Shown here: piece by piece, positions 1-7,792 of the stretch
How the letters are laid out: each line of letters begins with the position of its first letter
Position numbering within the stretch: the first letter of the stretch is position 1
Assembly: GCA_035606915.1 (NCBI GenBank)
Contig: DATNDU010000090.1
Span: 1 to 28,460 of the forward strand
Source of the DNA: Roseiarcus sp035606915
GTDB taxonomy: Bacteria; Pseudomonadota; Alphaproteobacteria; Rhizobiales; Beijerinckiaceae
Direction of reading: 5' to 3'
Length of the DNA stretch: 28,460 nt
Program-made: the position numbers and the translations under genes
Notes under the pieces: model-generated
The model's database searches: none
The model's input: only the letters and a program-made list of their open reading frames with translations
What the model was told of the DNA's origin: nothing

Positions 1-558
1 CGCCAGGATCGCGGGCGGCGTCAGCGCCGCCACCTCGGCCCCCGCGACCGTCTCGGCCGGCCCATAGGCGCCGAAGCTCCACGGCCACAGCCTTCCGCCC
101 GCCTTGAGATGCGCCGCGCCGCGCCACGCCACCATCGCGCCGTCCGGCAGCGCGTCGAGGGCGACGAGGCGCGCTAGCCGGAAAGGGTCGCGCCGCTCCT
201 CATGCAACCGCGCGTCCATCGCCGGCGCGCTCGGCTTGACGCCCGGAAACGCCGCCTGGAACGCCAGCGCCTCGGCGCGCCGGCACTCGAAGCAGGGCCG
301 ATGCCCGGCGGCCAGCGCCGTCGGCTCGTCGCGGAAGAACAGTTCCGTGTAGCCGCGCCCGAACACCTGCCGCCGCCGGCCCTTGAATTGGCAAACGCAG
401 GCGATCCATTGCCGGCTCGCCCACAGCCGGCGGCCAATGCGCTGATCGTCGTCGTGGAAGCGCCCGCCGCGATTGCCCATCAGCCGCCCGCGCTCGGGCG
501 TCGCCCACAGCGCGCCGAACGGGTCGACGCGGTTTTGCAACGGGCGAGCGGCCGTCAC
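1..558 (-). CDS. Conserved protein of unknown function (3' end cut by window)
   Basis: This reading frame runs from GTG at 558 off the left edge of the window, giving 186 codons without a stop. The GTG overlaps the TGA of the upstream L,D-transpeptidase gene in a GTGA (558-555), which argues for translational coupling and sets the start. No long alternative frame competes. The protein opens LQNRVDPFG after a short leader. It contains MGNRGGRFH, then WIACVCQFKGRRR, then HRPCFECRR. A Cys-x-Cys and a Cys-x-x-Cys about 45 residues apart could bind a metal ion, but this is inference. It resembles conserved hypothetical proteins I associate with Hyphomicrobiales, and I know of no assigned function. 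There is no signal peptide or membrane segment in the visible part, so it is probably cytoplasmic. Confidence 0.75.
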   Translation of the reverse strand, partial: MTAARPLQNRVDPFGALWATPERGRLMGNRGGRFHDDDQRIGRRLWASRQWIACVCQFKGRRRQVFGRGYTELFFRDEPTALAAGHRPCFECRRAEALAFQAAFPGVKPSAPAMDARLHEERRDPFRLARLVALDALPDGAMVAWRGAAHLKAGGRLWPWSFGAYGPAETVAGAEVAALTPPAILA

Positions 559-2171
559 CGCCCGCGGAGGAAATTGAAGATCGGCGAAATCGACAGCGGC
601 GCTGCCGGCGCCGGCGCCGACTCCGGGGCCAGCGCCTCGGCCGCCTGTTGCTCGGCCTTGGCGGCGAACGCCGCGGCGTTGGCCTCGGCAACGGGATCGA
701 TGCCATAGACATCGTTGCGGAAATTGACGACGCCGTCGGGGTCGGCCCAGCCCGTCAAATAGACCCAATAGACCGGCACGGCGTGGCTGAGCTTGATGTC
801 GTAGCGCTCCTTGGTGCGCATTTTTGCGAGCAGCCTGGCCTTATCCCAATCGCCGGGCGTGTCTTCGAGCAACCACGCGGCGTAGTCCCAGACGCCTTCC
901 ACGCGCACGCAACCGTGGCTGAGGAAACGGAAATCGCGGCCGAACAACGCTTTGCCGGGGGTATCGTGCATATAAACGGCGAGTTTGTTGGGCATGCCGA
1001 TGCGGATCGAACCGAGCGCGTTGCCGGCCCCCGGGTCCTGGCGCAGGATGTAGCTGGCCGCCCGGTCGGTGCTCCAGTTGATCGAGCGCGGGTTGATTTC
1101 GTGCAACTGTCCGTCGAGGATGCGGATGTGCATCCGCGTGAGATAGCCGGGATCGCGCTGCATGCGCGGGATGATCTCTTTCTTGATGATCGAGGTCGGC
1201 ACCGTCCAGGTCGGGTTGAGGTTGATGACCGAGACGTGGGCCGAGATCTCCGGCGAGGGATGATCGGGATTGCCGACGATGGCGATATAGTGGTGGACGA
1301 CGCGCCCGTCCTGCACCGCCTCCACTTGGGTCGCGGGCAGATTGACGACGACATAGCGGCGCGGAAATTCGGGGTGGATCATCGACAGCCGCGCCGCGCT
1401 GGCGGCCAATTCCTGGCGGCGCTCCTGCGCTGACACATTGATCGCCTTCAGCGTCTCGCCGCTGACGTAGCCGGTCTCGCGCAAACCCATGCGCTGTTGG
1501 AAATGCTTGACGGCGGCGGTAAGCGCGCGGTCCCAATGCGAAGGTGACGCATCGCGGGGGCTGAGGTCGCCCTCCAGCGCCAGATGCCGGCGCAGCTTGA
1601 TGACCGCCGCGCCGCGCGAGCCCGGATGCAGCGGCGGCAGGTTGGTCGCCCAGCCACCCTCCTCGACGATATGGGCGTAGCGCTCCACGGCCTTCTGCGT
1701 GTCGGACAGCGTCTCGGGCGAAAGGGTCGGATGCGGATCGGTCGATAGCACCGTCTGTAGCCGCGGCGGCGGCGGCTGGCGGCGTTGCTTGGGCTTCGGC
1801 GCGACATCGACCGGGATCGGCGCCGCCGCCTCGGCGGCGCCAGTCGCCGGCTTGGCTGCGGCGGCCGGCGTCGCCACGGGCGCGGCGGCGGCGGGCGTCG
1901 GAGACGGGGCCTCGGCGGGCGCCGCGTCCGCTTTCGGCGCCTGCGGAGTCGCCACGACGGGCTGCGCGGCGGCGGGCGGCGTTGTGGCAGGCTGAGTTGC
2001 GATGGGCTGAGTTGCGGCGGGTTTGGGCGCGGCAAGCGGGACGCTCGAAACGGCTGGCGGCGGCGGGACCGTCTGCGACGGCTCGTCGGCGAAAGCCGTC
2101 CCCAACCCCAGCGCGGCGATAGCCGCTCCCGCCAACAGATGCCTCGACACTCTCATACCATACCCGCCCAT
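555..2171 (-). CDS. L,D-transpeptidase, YcbB/LdtD type, with peptidoglycan-binding domain
   Basis: This periplasmic enzyme should form 3-3 cross-links in peptidoglycan. The 538-residue frame has a signal peptide ending near residue 29 (...GTAFA). A Pro/Ala-rich linker spans about 32-130. A PG_binding_1-like domain lies at about 185-245 (HPGSRGAAVIKLRRHL). A YkuD catalytic domain spans about 270-450. The catalytic signature SHGCVRVE places the nucleophile at Cys421 with His419, and MHDTP (His402) lies upstream, as in the YcbB family. Met6 at 2156 gives a more typical signal peptide (MRVSRHLLAG...) and may be the true start. Neither start has a strong ribosome binding site. The C-terminal tail after about 495 is Ala-rich. 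The stop overlaps the start of the downstream gene by 4 nt. It is divergent from the gene at 2387. Confidence 0.92.
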   Translation of the reverse strand: MGGYGMRVSRHLLAGAAIAALGLGTAFADEPSQTVPPPPAVSSVPLAAPKPAATQPIATQPATTPPAAAQPVVATPQAPKADAAPAEAPSPTPAAAAPVATPAAAAKPATGAAEAAAPIPVDVAPKPKQRRQPPPPRLQTVLSTDPHPTLSPETLSDTQKAVERYAHIVEEGGWATNLPPLHPGSRGAAVIKLRRHLALEGDLSPRDASPSHWDRALTAAVKHFQQRMGLRETGYVSGETLKAINVSAQERRQELAASAARLSMIHPEFPRRYVVVNLPATQVEAVQDGRVVHHYIAIVGNPDHPSPEISAHVSVINLNPTWTVPTSIIKKEIIPRMQRDPGYLTRMHIRILDGQLHEINPRSINWSTDRAASYILRQDPGAGNALGSIRIGMPNKLAVYMHDTPGKALFGRDFRFLSHGCVRVEGVWDYAAWLLEDTPGDWDKARLLAKMRTKERYDIKLSHAVPVYWVYLTGWADPDGVVNFRNDVYGIDPVAEANAAAFAAKAEQQAAEALAPESAPAPAAPLSISPIFNFLRGR

Positions 2172-2386
2172 TCCGTTGAGGCAGCGCGCTGATCTCTAAC
2201 CATAAGAGGGTTACTAAATCCCGACGAAGGCGAGTTTGCGGCGCTTGCGATCTACATCCGCCATGCCCTCGTTCCTAATCAAGCTTCAATAGCGACGCGG
2301 TGCGTTCAGCGACGGTTCACCGGCCCGCGCCTATCGCGCCGTTGGCGTGGCGACAACGCCGCGCCCCAAGAAAGGGTTGGATTTCG

Positions 2387-3673
2387 ATGCGAACATTGAG
2401 CCCCATTCTGGCCGCCGTTTTGCTGGCGACCGCCCCCTGCGCCGTAACCATCGGCTTCGCTCAGGCGCAAACCTGCACCTGCCCGCCAAGCACGGGCGGA
2501 GCGCGAATCATCTCCGACGAGGCGCCGCCGCCGCTGCCCGAATATGACCAGCCGCCCTTGCCCGGCCCTGGCTATATCTGGACGCCGGGCTACTGGGCCT
2601 GGAACAACGACGATTATTACTTTGTGCCGGGCACCTGGGTCGAGCCGCCGCATCCCGGCCTGCTGTGGACTCCGGGCTACTGGGCCTACGATGGCGGCGC
2701 CTATAGGTTCCATCGCGGCTACTGGGCGCCCCATGTCGGCTTCTACGGCGGCGTCGCCTATGGCTTCGGCTACTTCGGCCACGGTTTCGAGGGCGGCCGC
2801 TGGCAGGGCGAGCATTTCTTCTACAACCGCACCGTCAACAACTTCGGCTCCGTGAATATCGTCAATATCTACGAGCACCCGGCGCCGCGAATCGTCGAGC
2901 GCATCAGCTTCAACGGCGGCCCCGACGGCGTGAAGGCGCGCCCGACCGCCGAGCAGATCGCCGCCGAGAAGGAAAAGCACATCCCGGCGACCGTCGCACA
3001 GCGTCGCAACGTGCGCGCCGCGAGCCGCAACGAGGCCGCCTTCGTCACCAACAACCAAGGCAAGCCGCCGGTCGCCGCGACCCAGAAGCCCGGCGATTTC
3101 AAGGGCGCGGCCGTCGCCCCGGCGAAGGCCGCCGGCGGCCCGATCAAGGCGCGCTCGCTCGACGAGGCGACGCCCGGCCGAAACGACGCCGATAAGGTCA
3201 GGCCCGAGGCCCAGAAGCCCGAGCTTAAGGGCGAGAGGCCGGAAGGCCAGAAGCCGGATCTCAGGGGCGAGAAGCCGGGAGCCAAGCCCGAGGCGCAGAA
3301 GCCGGAGCCCAAGGCTGAGACGCCGGGCGCCAAGCCTGAAGCTCAGAGGCCGGAGCCCAGGGCCGAGAAGCCCGAAGTGCTGAAGCCTGAGCCAAAGGCC
3401 GAGAAGCCGGAGGCGGCGCGCGAGAAGCCGGAGGCGGCGCGCGAGAAGCCGGAGCTTAGGCCGGAGAGGCGCGAAGCCAGGCCCGCGAAGCCGGAGGCCA
3501 AGCCCGAAGCGCGCAGGCCCGAGCCCAAAGCCGAACCGAGGCCCGAGAAGCCGCGCGCCGAGGCGGAACGGCCGCGGCCGGCCGCCGAGCCAAAGCACGT
3601 GAGGCCCGAGCCGCGCCGCCAAGGCGAAGCTCGCCCGGGCTGTCACGCCGGCGAGGCGCATTGCCCCAAGTAA
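2387..3673 (+). CDS. Secreted W-x-P-G-Y-W repeat protein with Lys/Pro/Glu-rich tail
   Basis: I placed the start at ATG 2387 because it gives a clean signal peptide (MRTLSPILAAVLLATAPC, cleavage near AQAQ at 25-28). An upstream in-frame start at 2300 would add 29 residues before it. The mature 428-codon product has three copies of a WTPGYW/YRGYW-type motif at about 64-112, typical of the YXWV or BcpO-related family seen in proteobacterial exported proteins of unknown role. A Gly/Tyr/Phe-rich stretch follows (about 117-146). From about 270 to 415 the protein is a low-complexity tail of KPE, RPE and KAE units, ending in a Cys pair (CHAGEAHC). The tail is strongly charged and likely disordered. 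The function is unknown, and cell-wall or envelope association is an inference from the composition and the divergent L,D-transpeptidase gene. Confidence 0.82.
   Translation: MRTLSPILAAVLLATAPCAVTIGFAQAQTCTCPPSTGGARIISDEAPPPLPEYDQPPLPGPGYIWTPGYWAWNNDDYYFVPGTWVEPPHPGLLWTPGYWAYDGGAYRFHRGYWAPHVGFYGGVAYGFGYFGHGFEGGRWQGEHFFYNRTVNNFGSVNIVNIYEHPAPRIVERISFNGGPDGVKARPTAEQIAAEKEKHIPATVAQRRNVRAASRNEAAFVTNNQGKPPVAATQKPGDFKGAAVAPAKAAGGPIKARSLDEATPGRNDADKVRPEAQKPELKGERPEGQKPDLRGEKPGAKPEAQKPEPKAETPGAKPEAQRPEPRAEKPEVLKPEPKAEKPEAAREKPEAAREKPELRPERREARPAKPEAKPEARRPEPKAEPRPEKPRAEAERPRPAAEPKHVRPEPRRQGEARPGCHAGEAHCPK
3401..3454 (+). repeat. Tandem 21-bp repeat inside the Lys/Pro/Glu tail
   Basis: Two identical 21-bp copies (3401-3421 and 3422-3442, each starting GAGAAGCCGGAGG) are followed by a 12-bp partial third copy. 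Each unit encodes EKPEAAR. The tail of this gene therefore seems to be expanding in frame by tandem duplication. Confidence 0.85.
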
Positions 3674-3691
3674 CGGGCACGCGAAGCTGAC

Positions 3692-3719
3692 GCCGAGGGG
3701 GCGGGTCAGCCCCTTCGGC
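3692..3719. terminator. GC-rich hairpin between convergent genes, possible terminator
   Basis: The arms 3692-3702 (GCCGAGGGGGC) and 3709-3719 (GCCCCTTCGGC) pair over 11 bp with one G-T pair and a 6-nt loop. It lies 18 nt after the stop of the repeat-protein gene, between convergent genes. There is no T-tract on either side, so termination is only a suggestion. Confidence 0.4.
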
Positions 3720-3862
3720 GCGGCGCAAGCAGGCGCCGCAGCGAACGCCCTGCCGCGCCAATGACGCACCGACAGCAAACGCGCCACGCGTTGAAGCCAA
3801 CTCGAAGGGCGGCCTGCCCGACGCCTATGACGACCCTGCGCCGCGCCTGCCCGAATCCGGCT

Positions 3863-4867
3863 TCAAGGCGTCCTGACGTCGCCGGCGAGCGGCGCCGGCC
3901 GGTGGCGCAGCGCCTCGCTCGCCTTGGCGAACGGCCGCGTCAGCGAGCGCGTCACCGTCGCGTAGTCCTCATATTCCCCGCCGACGCCGAAGGCTGCGAC
4001 CTCCGATTGGCGCGCCGGGATATGCAGCGTGCCAAACGCCCAATCCCACACCGCTAGGGCGAAGCCGAGGTTCTTGTCGAAATGGCGGGGATCGGTGGAG
4101 TGGTGGATCTGATGATGCGCCGGACTCTGGAGCAGCTTGCCGGCCAGACCTTGGACCGGAATCCACAGATGGCTGTGACGCAGATGGCCCCAGGTCACCA
4201 TGAACAGGGTCAACGCGATATTGCCGTTGAGCAGCGTCAGATGGCCGATGCCGGGGCCGAAAATATAAGTCATCAACCCGAAGATGACGCCGGTCGCCAG
4301 CGAGATCGCATTCATGAAGAAGATGATCTCGACCGGGTGCTGGCGCATCTCGGTCAGCGTCGTCATCACCTCGGCGGAATGGTGGACCTTGTGGAACTCC
4401 CACAACGCCGGGATGCGGTGGAACGCATAATGGGCGCCCCAATAGGCGAATTCATAGGCGAGCAATTCCGCCAGCGTCGAGACCAGCAGCGCCACGCCCG
4501 CGGGGACGCCGAGCGGCCCATGTGCGCCGAAGGCGCCCGTCAGCCCCGCCAGCACGCGGTCGCGCCAGAAGAAGGCGCCGAGCGCCAGCAGCACATAACC
4601 CGAGGCGAAGACGATCGTGTTCAGCGTCCATAGCCGCAGATCGACCCATGTCGAGGGATGCAGCAGGATGCGGCGCGGAAACATCATGCGCACGAACACC
4701 TGGACCCGAAGCGCGCGTCGCCGCTGACGCCGGCGCCACAGGAACCAACCGAGCGCGAACATCAGCGCCCCGACCAGCGCCGGCGCGCCATAGGAGGAAG
4801 TCGGGGCGAAGGTTCCCATCACCTGGGACGCGCCTGCCGCGAACAGCGAACGCAACGCTTCCATCAA
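3863..4867 (-). CDS. Sterol desaturase / fatty acid hydroxylase family membrane protein
   Basis: The 334-residue product is an integral membrane di-iron oxygenase of the fatty acid hydroxylase superfamily. Hydrophobic helices are visible at about 29-44, 82-101, 119-142, 182-203 and 213-226. The His clusters that bind the two irons are present: HYAFH (146-150), HKVHH (159-163), HLRHSH (228-233) and HHQIHH (251-256). The length fits the family. Family members hydroxylate or desaturate lipids, sterols or carotenoids. The substrate cannot be read from sequence. The gene stands alone, convergent with the gene on its left and 92 bp downstream of eipB. The nearest thematic partner would be the isoprenoid-like operon at 15-28 kb, but distance makes a link speculative. 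Confidence 0.88.
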   Translation of the reverse strand: MMEALRSLFAAGASQVMGTFAPTSSYGAPALVGALMFALGWFLWRRRQRRRALRVQVFVRMMFPRRILLHPSTWVDLRLWTLNTIVFASGYVLLALGAFFWRDRVLAGLTGAFGAHGPLGVPAGVALLVSTLAELLAYEFAYWGAHYAFHRIPALWEFHKVHHSAEVMTTLTEMRQHPVEIIFFMNAISLATGVIFGLMTYIFGPGIGHLTLLNGNIALTLFMVTWGHLRHSHLWIPVQGLAGKLLQSPAHHQIHHSTDPRHFDKNLGFALAVWDWAFGTLHIPARQSEVAAFGVGGEYEDYATVTRSLTRPFAKASEALRHRPAPLAGDVRTP

Positions 4868-4939
4868 CGCAACCTCACGCGCGCCGCAACAGGCGTCGCC
4901 CCAGCGTTACGCCGGCGCTCTGAGGGAAGCGTTAAAGGC

Positions 4940-4956
4940 GGCGGCGAAACGTCGCC
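4940..4956 (-). terminator. Weak hairpin after eipB, possible terminator
   Basis: Reading the minus strand after the eipB stop, arms of 7 nt (4956-4950 and 4946-4940) pair with one mismatch around a TTT loop. CCTTTAAC follows. The T-run is short, so this is a weak candidate. Confidence 0.3.
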
Positions 4957-4959
4957 ATC

Positions 4960-5811
4960 TTAGCGCGAGCACGGCGAATCCGGCAGCCAGTCGAGCTTCT
5001 TCAGCTTCGCCGTCAGCGCGAAGTTGCCGTAATCGAGCTTCAGCGAGCCGGAGACGCCGTTCTCGTAAAGGTCGAACGACATCGTGTAATCGGGCGCGGA
5101 ATCCTTTTTCGCCTCGTTGAAATAGGACACCGTCACCGGCCAGCGCCGCACGCTGGCGAGCCTGGCGGCGACCTTCGAATCGTCGCTCTCGCCCTCGCGC
5201 TCCAGGCCAATGATGGTTAGCGTCGAATAGACCTTCTTGCCGGTGTCGGAGCCGTCGAACACCCGCGCCTCCAGCACCCGCCCGCCAGCTTTGGCGGTGG
5301 CGATGATGCGCTCGATATGCTGCGTCGGAAACAGGATGTCGCGGCCGATGTCGACTTTTTCCTTGCCGGGCTTAATCAGGCTGACGTCGATGGCGCCATC
5401 GTTGTCGCGCGCCGCCGAGCCCGAAATCGCGGGCTGCGCGGCGCCGGCGGATTGCGTCGTGATCTCGAAACGCAGCGATTTCGCCTCGCCGTCCTCGAAC
5501 GACACGGCGTTGATCTCGGAGGCGACGTCGCTGCCCTCGGCGCGCTGCAATTCCGTCAACTGGCGGAAATTGGAGGCGTAGCCCTCGCAGGCGGAGCCGC
5601 GGAATTCATAAGCGATCAGCCCGCTTGCCGAAATCGGCGCGTTGACGTCGAGCGGCTGCTCCGAATTGACGCCGCCAAGCGAAATTTCATAGCCGGCTCT
5701 GTGCGCCGCGAGCGGCGTCGCGGGAGGCGTCGCGGGAGGCGTCGCACCCTGGCCGAAGGCCGAAGCGCCGCTTAGAGCCAGCGCGACGCCCACCAACAAC
5801 CCGATCCGCAT
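4960..5811 (-). CDS. eipB: EipB family cell-envelope integrity protein (DUF1849)
   Basis: The 283-residue protein has a signal peptide (MRIGLLVGVALALSGASAFG) and should be periplasmic. The mature part starts with the conserved AHRAGYEISLGG segment. It contains Cys75 (SACEGYASNFRQL) and a C-terminal Cys281 (LPDSPCSR). In characterised Brucella EipB a similarly placed Cys pair forms a disulfide that closes a beta-spiral fold needed for envelope integrity. The length and both cysteines match. A short ATPPATPP linker after the signal peptide is encoded by a perfect 12-bp tandem repeat at 5721-5744. The start has a GGAGCG ribosome binding site 6 nt upstream. It follows scpB by 72 bp on the same strand. 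The molecular activity of the family is not established. Confidence 0.88.
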   Translation of the reverse strand: MRIGLLVGVALALSGASAFGQGATPPATPPATPLAAHRAGYEISLGGVNSEQPLDVNAPISASGLIAYEFRGSACEGYASNFRQLTELQRAEGSDVASEINAVSFEDGEAKSLRFEITTQSAGAAQPAISGSAARDNDGAIDVSLIKPGKEKVDIGRDILFPTQHIERIIATAKAGGRVLEARVFDGSDTGKKVYSTLTIIGLEREGESDDSKVAARLASVRRWPVTVSYFNEAKKDSAPDYTMSFDLYENGVSGSLKLDYGNFALTAKLKKLDWLPDSPCSR

Positions 5812-5883
5812 GTTTCGCTCCGCTTGGCGACCTTACGCCGCTCATAGCACCTTTTGGCGCGGTTTTCGTCAGCTTCGTGACGA

Positions 5884-6573
5884 TCAGTCCTTGTCGCGGC
5901 GCATCGGGCCCCAGGCCTCGGCGAGCGCCTCGCTGGCGTCGAGCGGCTCCTCGTCGGCGCGCAGCGCCTCGCTGTCGTCGGGGCGCGGCACGCCGAAGCC
6001 CGGCGGCAACCGGCCCTCGAACAGGCCCGCGCCCTGCAACTCGTCGAGGCCCGGCAGGTCTCCGACCTGCTCCAGGCCGAAATGGACGAGGAACTTGTGC
6101 GTCGTGCCATAGGTGATCGGCCGCCCCGGCGCCTTGCGGCGGCCGCGCATGCGCACGAATCCGGCTTCCATCAGCACGTCGAGCGCGCCCTTGGAGACGG
6201 CGACGCCGCGGATGTCCTCGATCTCGGCGCGGGTGACGGGCTGGTGATAGGCGACGATCGCCAAAGTCTCGATCGCGGCGCGCGACAGCTTCTTCTTCTC
6301 CGCCTCCTCGCGAGCGAGCAGCCACGCCATGTCGGGGGCGGTGCGAAACATCCAGCGCCCGGCCAGCCGCACCACCTGCACGCCGCGCCCGGCGTATTGG
6401 CGCTGCAATTCGGCGAGCCCGCCCTTGACGTCGCAACCCGCCGGCAGCCGGTCGGCAAGCGCCGCCTCCTCCAGCGGTTCCGCTGAGGCGAACAGCAGCG
6501 CCTCGATGACGCGCAGATCCTCCGGCGTGAAGCGGATCTGCGGCGATTCGAACAGACGCGTGACGACGGCCAT
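5884..6573 (-). CDS. scpB: Segregation and condensation protein B
   Basis: ScpB is the winged-helix kite subunit that binds ScpA in the SMC-ScpAB complex, which organises and segregates the chromosome. The 229-residue protein shows the expected run: RVIEALLFASAEPL near the N-terminus, LSRAAIETLAIVAYHQPVTR in the middle, IRGV.S.GALDVLMEAGFV, and GRPITYGTT.KFL.HFGL near residue 155. The C-terminal tail after about 185 is acidic and variable, as is usual in alphaproteobacteria. It starts 9 nt after the scpA stop, so the two are co-transcribed. The start codon lacks a clear Shine-Dalgarno sequence, so translation may depend on coupling to scpA. Confidence 0.95.
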   Translation of the reverse strand: MAVVTRLFESPQIRFTPEDLRVIEALLFASAEPLEEAALADRLPAGCDVKGGLAELQRQYAGRGVQVVRLAGRWMFRTAPDMAWLLAREEAEKKKLSRAAIETLAIVAYHQPVTRAEIEDIRGVAVSKGALDVLMEAGFVRMRGRRKAPGRPITYGTTHKFLVHFGLEQVGDLPGLDELQGAGLFEGRLPPGFGVPRPDDSEALRADEEPLDASEALAEAWGPMRRDKD

Positions 6574-6582
6574 AAGGAAGAC

Positions 6583-7431
6583 TCAGCTTTCCACGAGCGC
6601 GAGCGGACGGCCGCCCGCGTCTTTTTCGACGCGGCGCAGGAACAGCGGCGCGAAATGCGCGTCCTGGCGCAATTCGAGCACGCCTTCGCGCACCATTTCC
6701 AGCGACGCGGAGAACGACGAGGCGCGGGCGCTGCGCCGGAGCTTCGGCTCGACGCAATATTCGATCAGCCAACGGTCGAGGCTCACCCAATCCTGCGCCT
6801 GCCCGATGAGCCGCCCGAGCGCATCGCGCGCCTGCGCCAGCGACCACACCTCGCGCGGCTTCATGCGCACGAATGTGCGCGCCCGCTTCTGCGACTGGCG
6901 CGCATAGGCCGAGATGAGATCGTAAAGCGAGGCGGAATAGGCGGCGCCCGAAGGCAGATCAATCGATTCCGGCCGGCCGCGCGCGAACACGTCGCGTCCG
7001 AGTTGCGGCCGCTTCATCAACAGATCGGCGGCGCGGCGGATGATCTCCAGCCGGCGTAGGCGCTGCGCGAGCTTCTCGGCGAGATCGGCCGCATCCTCGG
7101 TCTCCTCCTTCGGCGGCGAGGGCAGCAGAAGCCGCGACTTCAGATAGGCGAGCCAGGCGGCCATGACCAGATAATCGGCGGCGAGCTCCAGCCGCCGTTT
7201 GCGCGCCGCCTCGACGAAGGCGAGATATTGGTCGGCAAGCTCCAGGATCGAGATGCGCGACAGATCGACCTTCTGGCGTCGCGCCAGTTCCAGCAACAGG
7301 TCGAGCGGCCCCTCGAAACCCTCGACGTCGACGGTAAAGGCCGGCTCGTCCGCGGCCCTGTCGGGCGCGGGCCCTTCCTCAAACGCCGGTTCGCGGCGTG
7401 CGCGTCCCAATTCTGCTCGACCGATTCGCAT
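6583..7431 (-). CDS. scpA: Segregation and condensation protein A
   Basis: ScpA is the kleisin that bridges the SMC heads. The 282-residue product carries the family hallmark FTVDVEGFEGPLDLLLELAR at about residues 32-51, then QKVDLSRISILELADQYL and LAADYLVMAAWLAYLKSRLLLP. The C-terminal winged helix binding the SMC head is present (about 190-270). The first 30 residues before the hallmark are Arg/Glu-rich and poorly conserved, so the exact start is uncertain. In many Hyphomicrobiales nagZ precedes scpA and tatABC follow scpB. Here neither is present, and lexA and eipB flank the pair instead. The upstream region 7432-7600 is unusually AT-rich for this window and likely holds the promoter. Confidence 0.95.
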   Translation of the reverse strand: MRIGRAELGRARREPAFEEGPAPDRAADEPAFTVDVEGFEGPLDLLLELARRQKVDLSRISILELADQYLAFVEAARKRRLELAADYLVMAAWLAYLKSRLLLPSPPKEETEDAADLAEKLAQRLRRLEIIRRAADLLMKRPQLGRDVFARGRPESIDLPSGAAYSASLYDLISAYARQSQKRARTFVRMKPREVWSLAQARDALGRLIGQAQDWVSLDRWLIEYCVEPKLRRSARASSFSASLEMVREGVLELRQDAHFAPLFLRRVEKDAGGRPLALVES

Positions 7432-7684
7432 CGCGTGACCTTGGCGTGTGCGGCCAGTCGGCGCAAGACGCCGTTAACGGACCGTAAACACCCTTCGCCG
7501 GCGCCGCTGAAACCGGCTTAACCTTGAACGTAAAGGTAAACAAAAGCTTTAGAAAGCGATTCGGAAGGTTTCGATTGCCAGGCCACGCCGCGAAGGTCAA
7601 AGTATTGGACACCGAACGAGGCGACATCGGCAAGACGATCTAGAAGACCTCGGTGCTTACAAATCAACGGAATACCTCATGGTC

Positions 7685-7714
7685 CGCCCGGGTCCGCCGC
7701 ATCGCCCGGGTCCG
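7685..7714 (+). repeat. Two 12-bp direct repeats (CGCCCGGGTCCG)
   Basis: Identical 12-mers occur at 7685-7696 and 7703-7714, 18 bp apart in phase. Each contains the palindrome CCCGGG. They lie inside the first stem structure of the candidate small RNA. Confidence 0.8.
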
Positions 7715-7721
7715 TGAGGTC

Positions 7722-7781
7722 GGCCGGTCCGAACAGTCCAGGAGTGGCCTCCTCAACGATTGTTCCGGACCGGCCACTTTT
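7722..7781 (+). terminator. Strong nested hairpin followed by TTTT
   Basis: The 10-bp GC-rich stem (7722-7731 with 7766-7775), extended by 4 bp past a bulge, ends 2 nt before TTTT at 7778-7781. On the plus strand this fits an intrinsic terminator. On the minus strand, after lexA, the same hairpin lacks a T-run, though it might still slow transcription into scpA. Confidence 0.45.
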
Positions 7782-7792
7782 CGTTGCGCCGC

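Larger units (their letters stand above)
7674..7781 (+). ncRNA. Candidate structured small RNA ending in an intrinsic terminator
   Basis: Two adjacent stem structures are visible on the plus strand. The first has a 6-bp closing stem, ACCTCA (7674-7679) with TGAGGT (7715-7720), enclosing two CCCGGG blocks that can pair with each other. The second has a 10-bp stem, GGCCGGTCCG (7722-7731) with CGGACCGGCC (7766-7775). It extends by AACA/TGTT past one bulged C and encloses an inner AGGAG-TGGC-CTCCT hairpin (7740-7753). A TTTT run follows at 7778-7781. The T-run lies only on the plus-strand side, and no plus-strand gene ends here. The boundary and promoter upstream are not resolved. It could instead be a repeat element or a DNA structure. 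Confidence 0.4.
7432..7792. other. Gene-free stretch between lexA and scpA
   Basis: No convincing coding frame is present. The left half (about 7470-7565) is AT-rich, with TTAACGGACCGTAAAC and TTGAACGTAAAGGTAAAC, and probably includes the scpA promoter. I cannot assign -35 and -10 boxes with confidence. The right half holds the direct repeats and nested hairpins described in separate entries. Confidence 0.7.

Noticed and set aside
2306..3787. Open frame of 493 codons antisense to the repeat protein
   Set aside because: Its Leu/Gly/Arg repeats mirror the KPE-coding repeats of the sense gene, which has a signal peptide and family motifs.
7474..7488. TTAA-N7-TAAA resembling a CtrA site upstream of scpA
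   Set aside because: One mismatch to TTAA-N7-TTAA in an AT-rich stretch is expected by chance, and no further support is visible.
7600..7790. tRNA or 4.5S RNA in the lexA-scpA gap
   Set aside because: No cloverleaf with TTC-arm and CCA-compatible acceptor stem could be drawn, and the conserved SRP RNA tetraloop region is missing.
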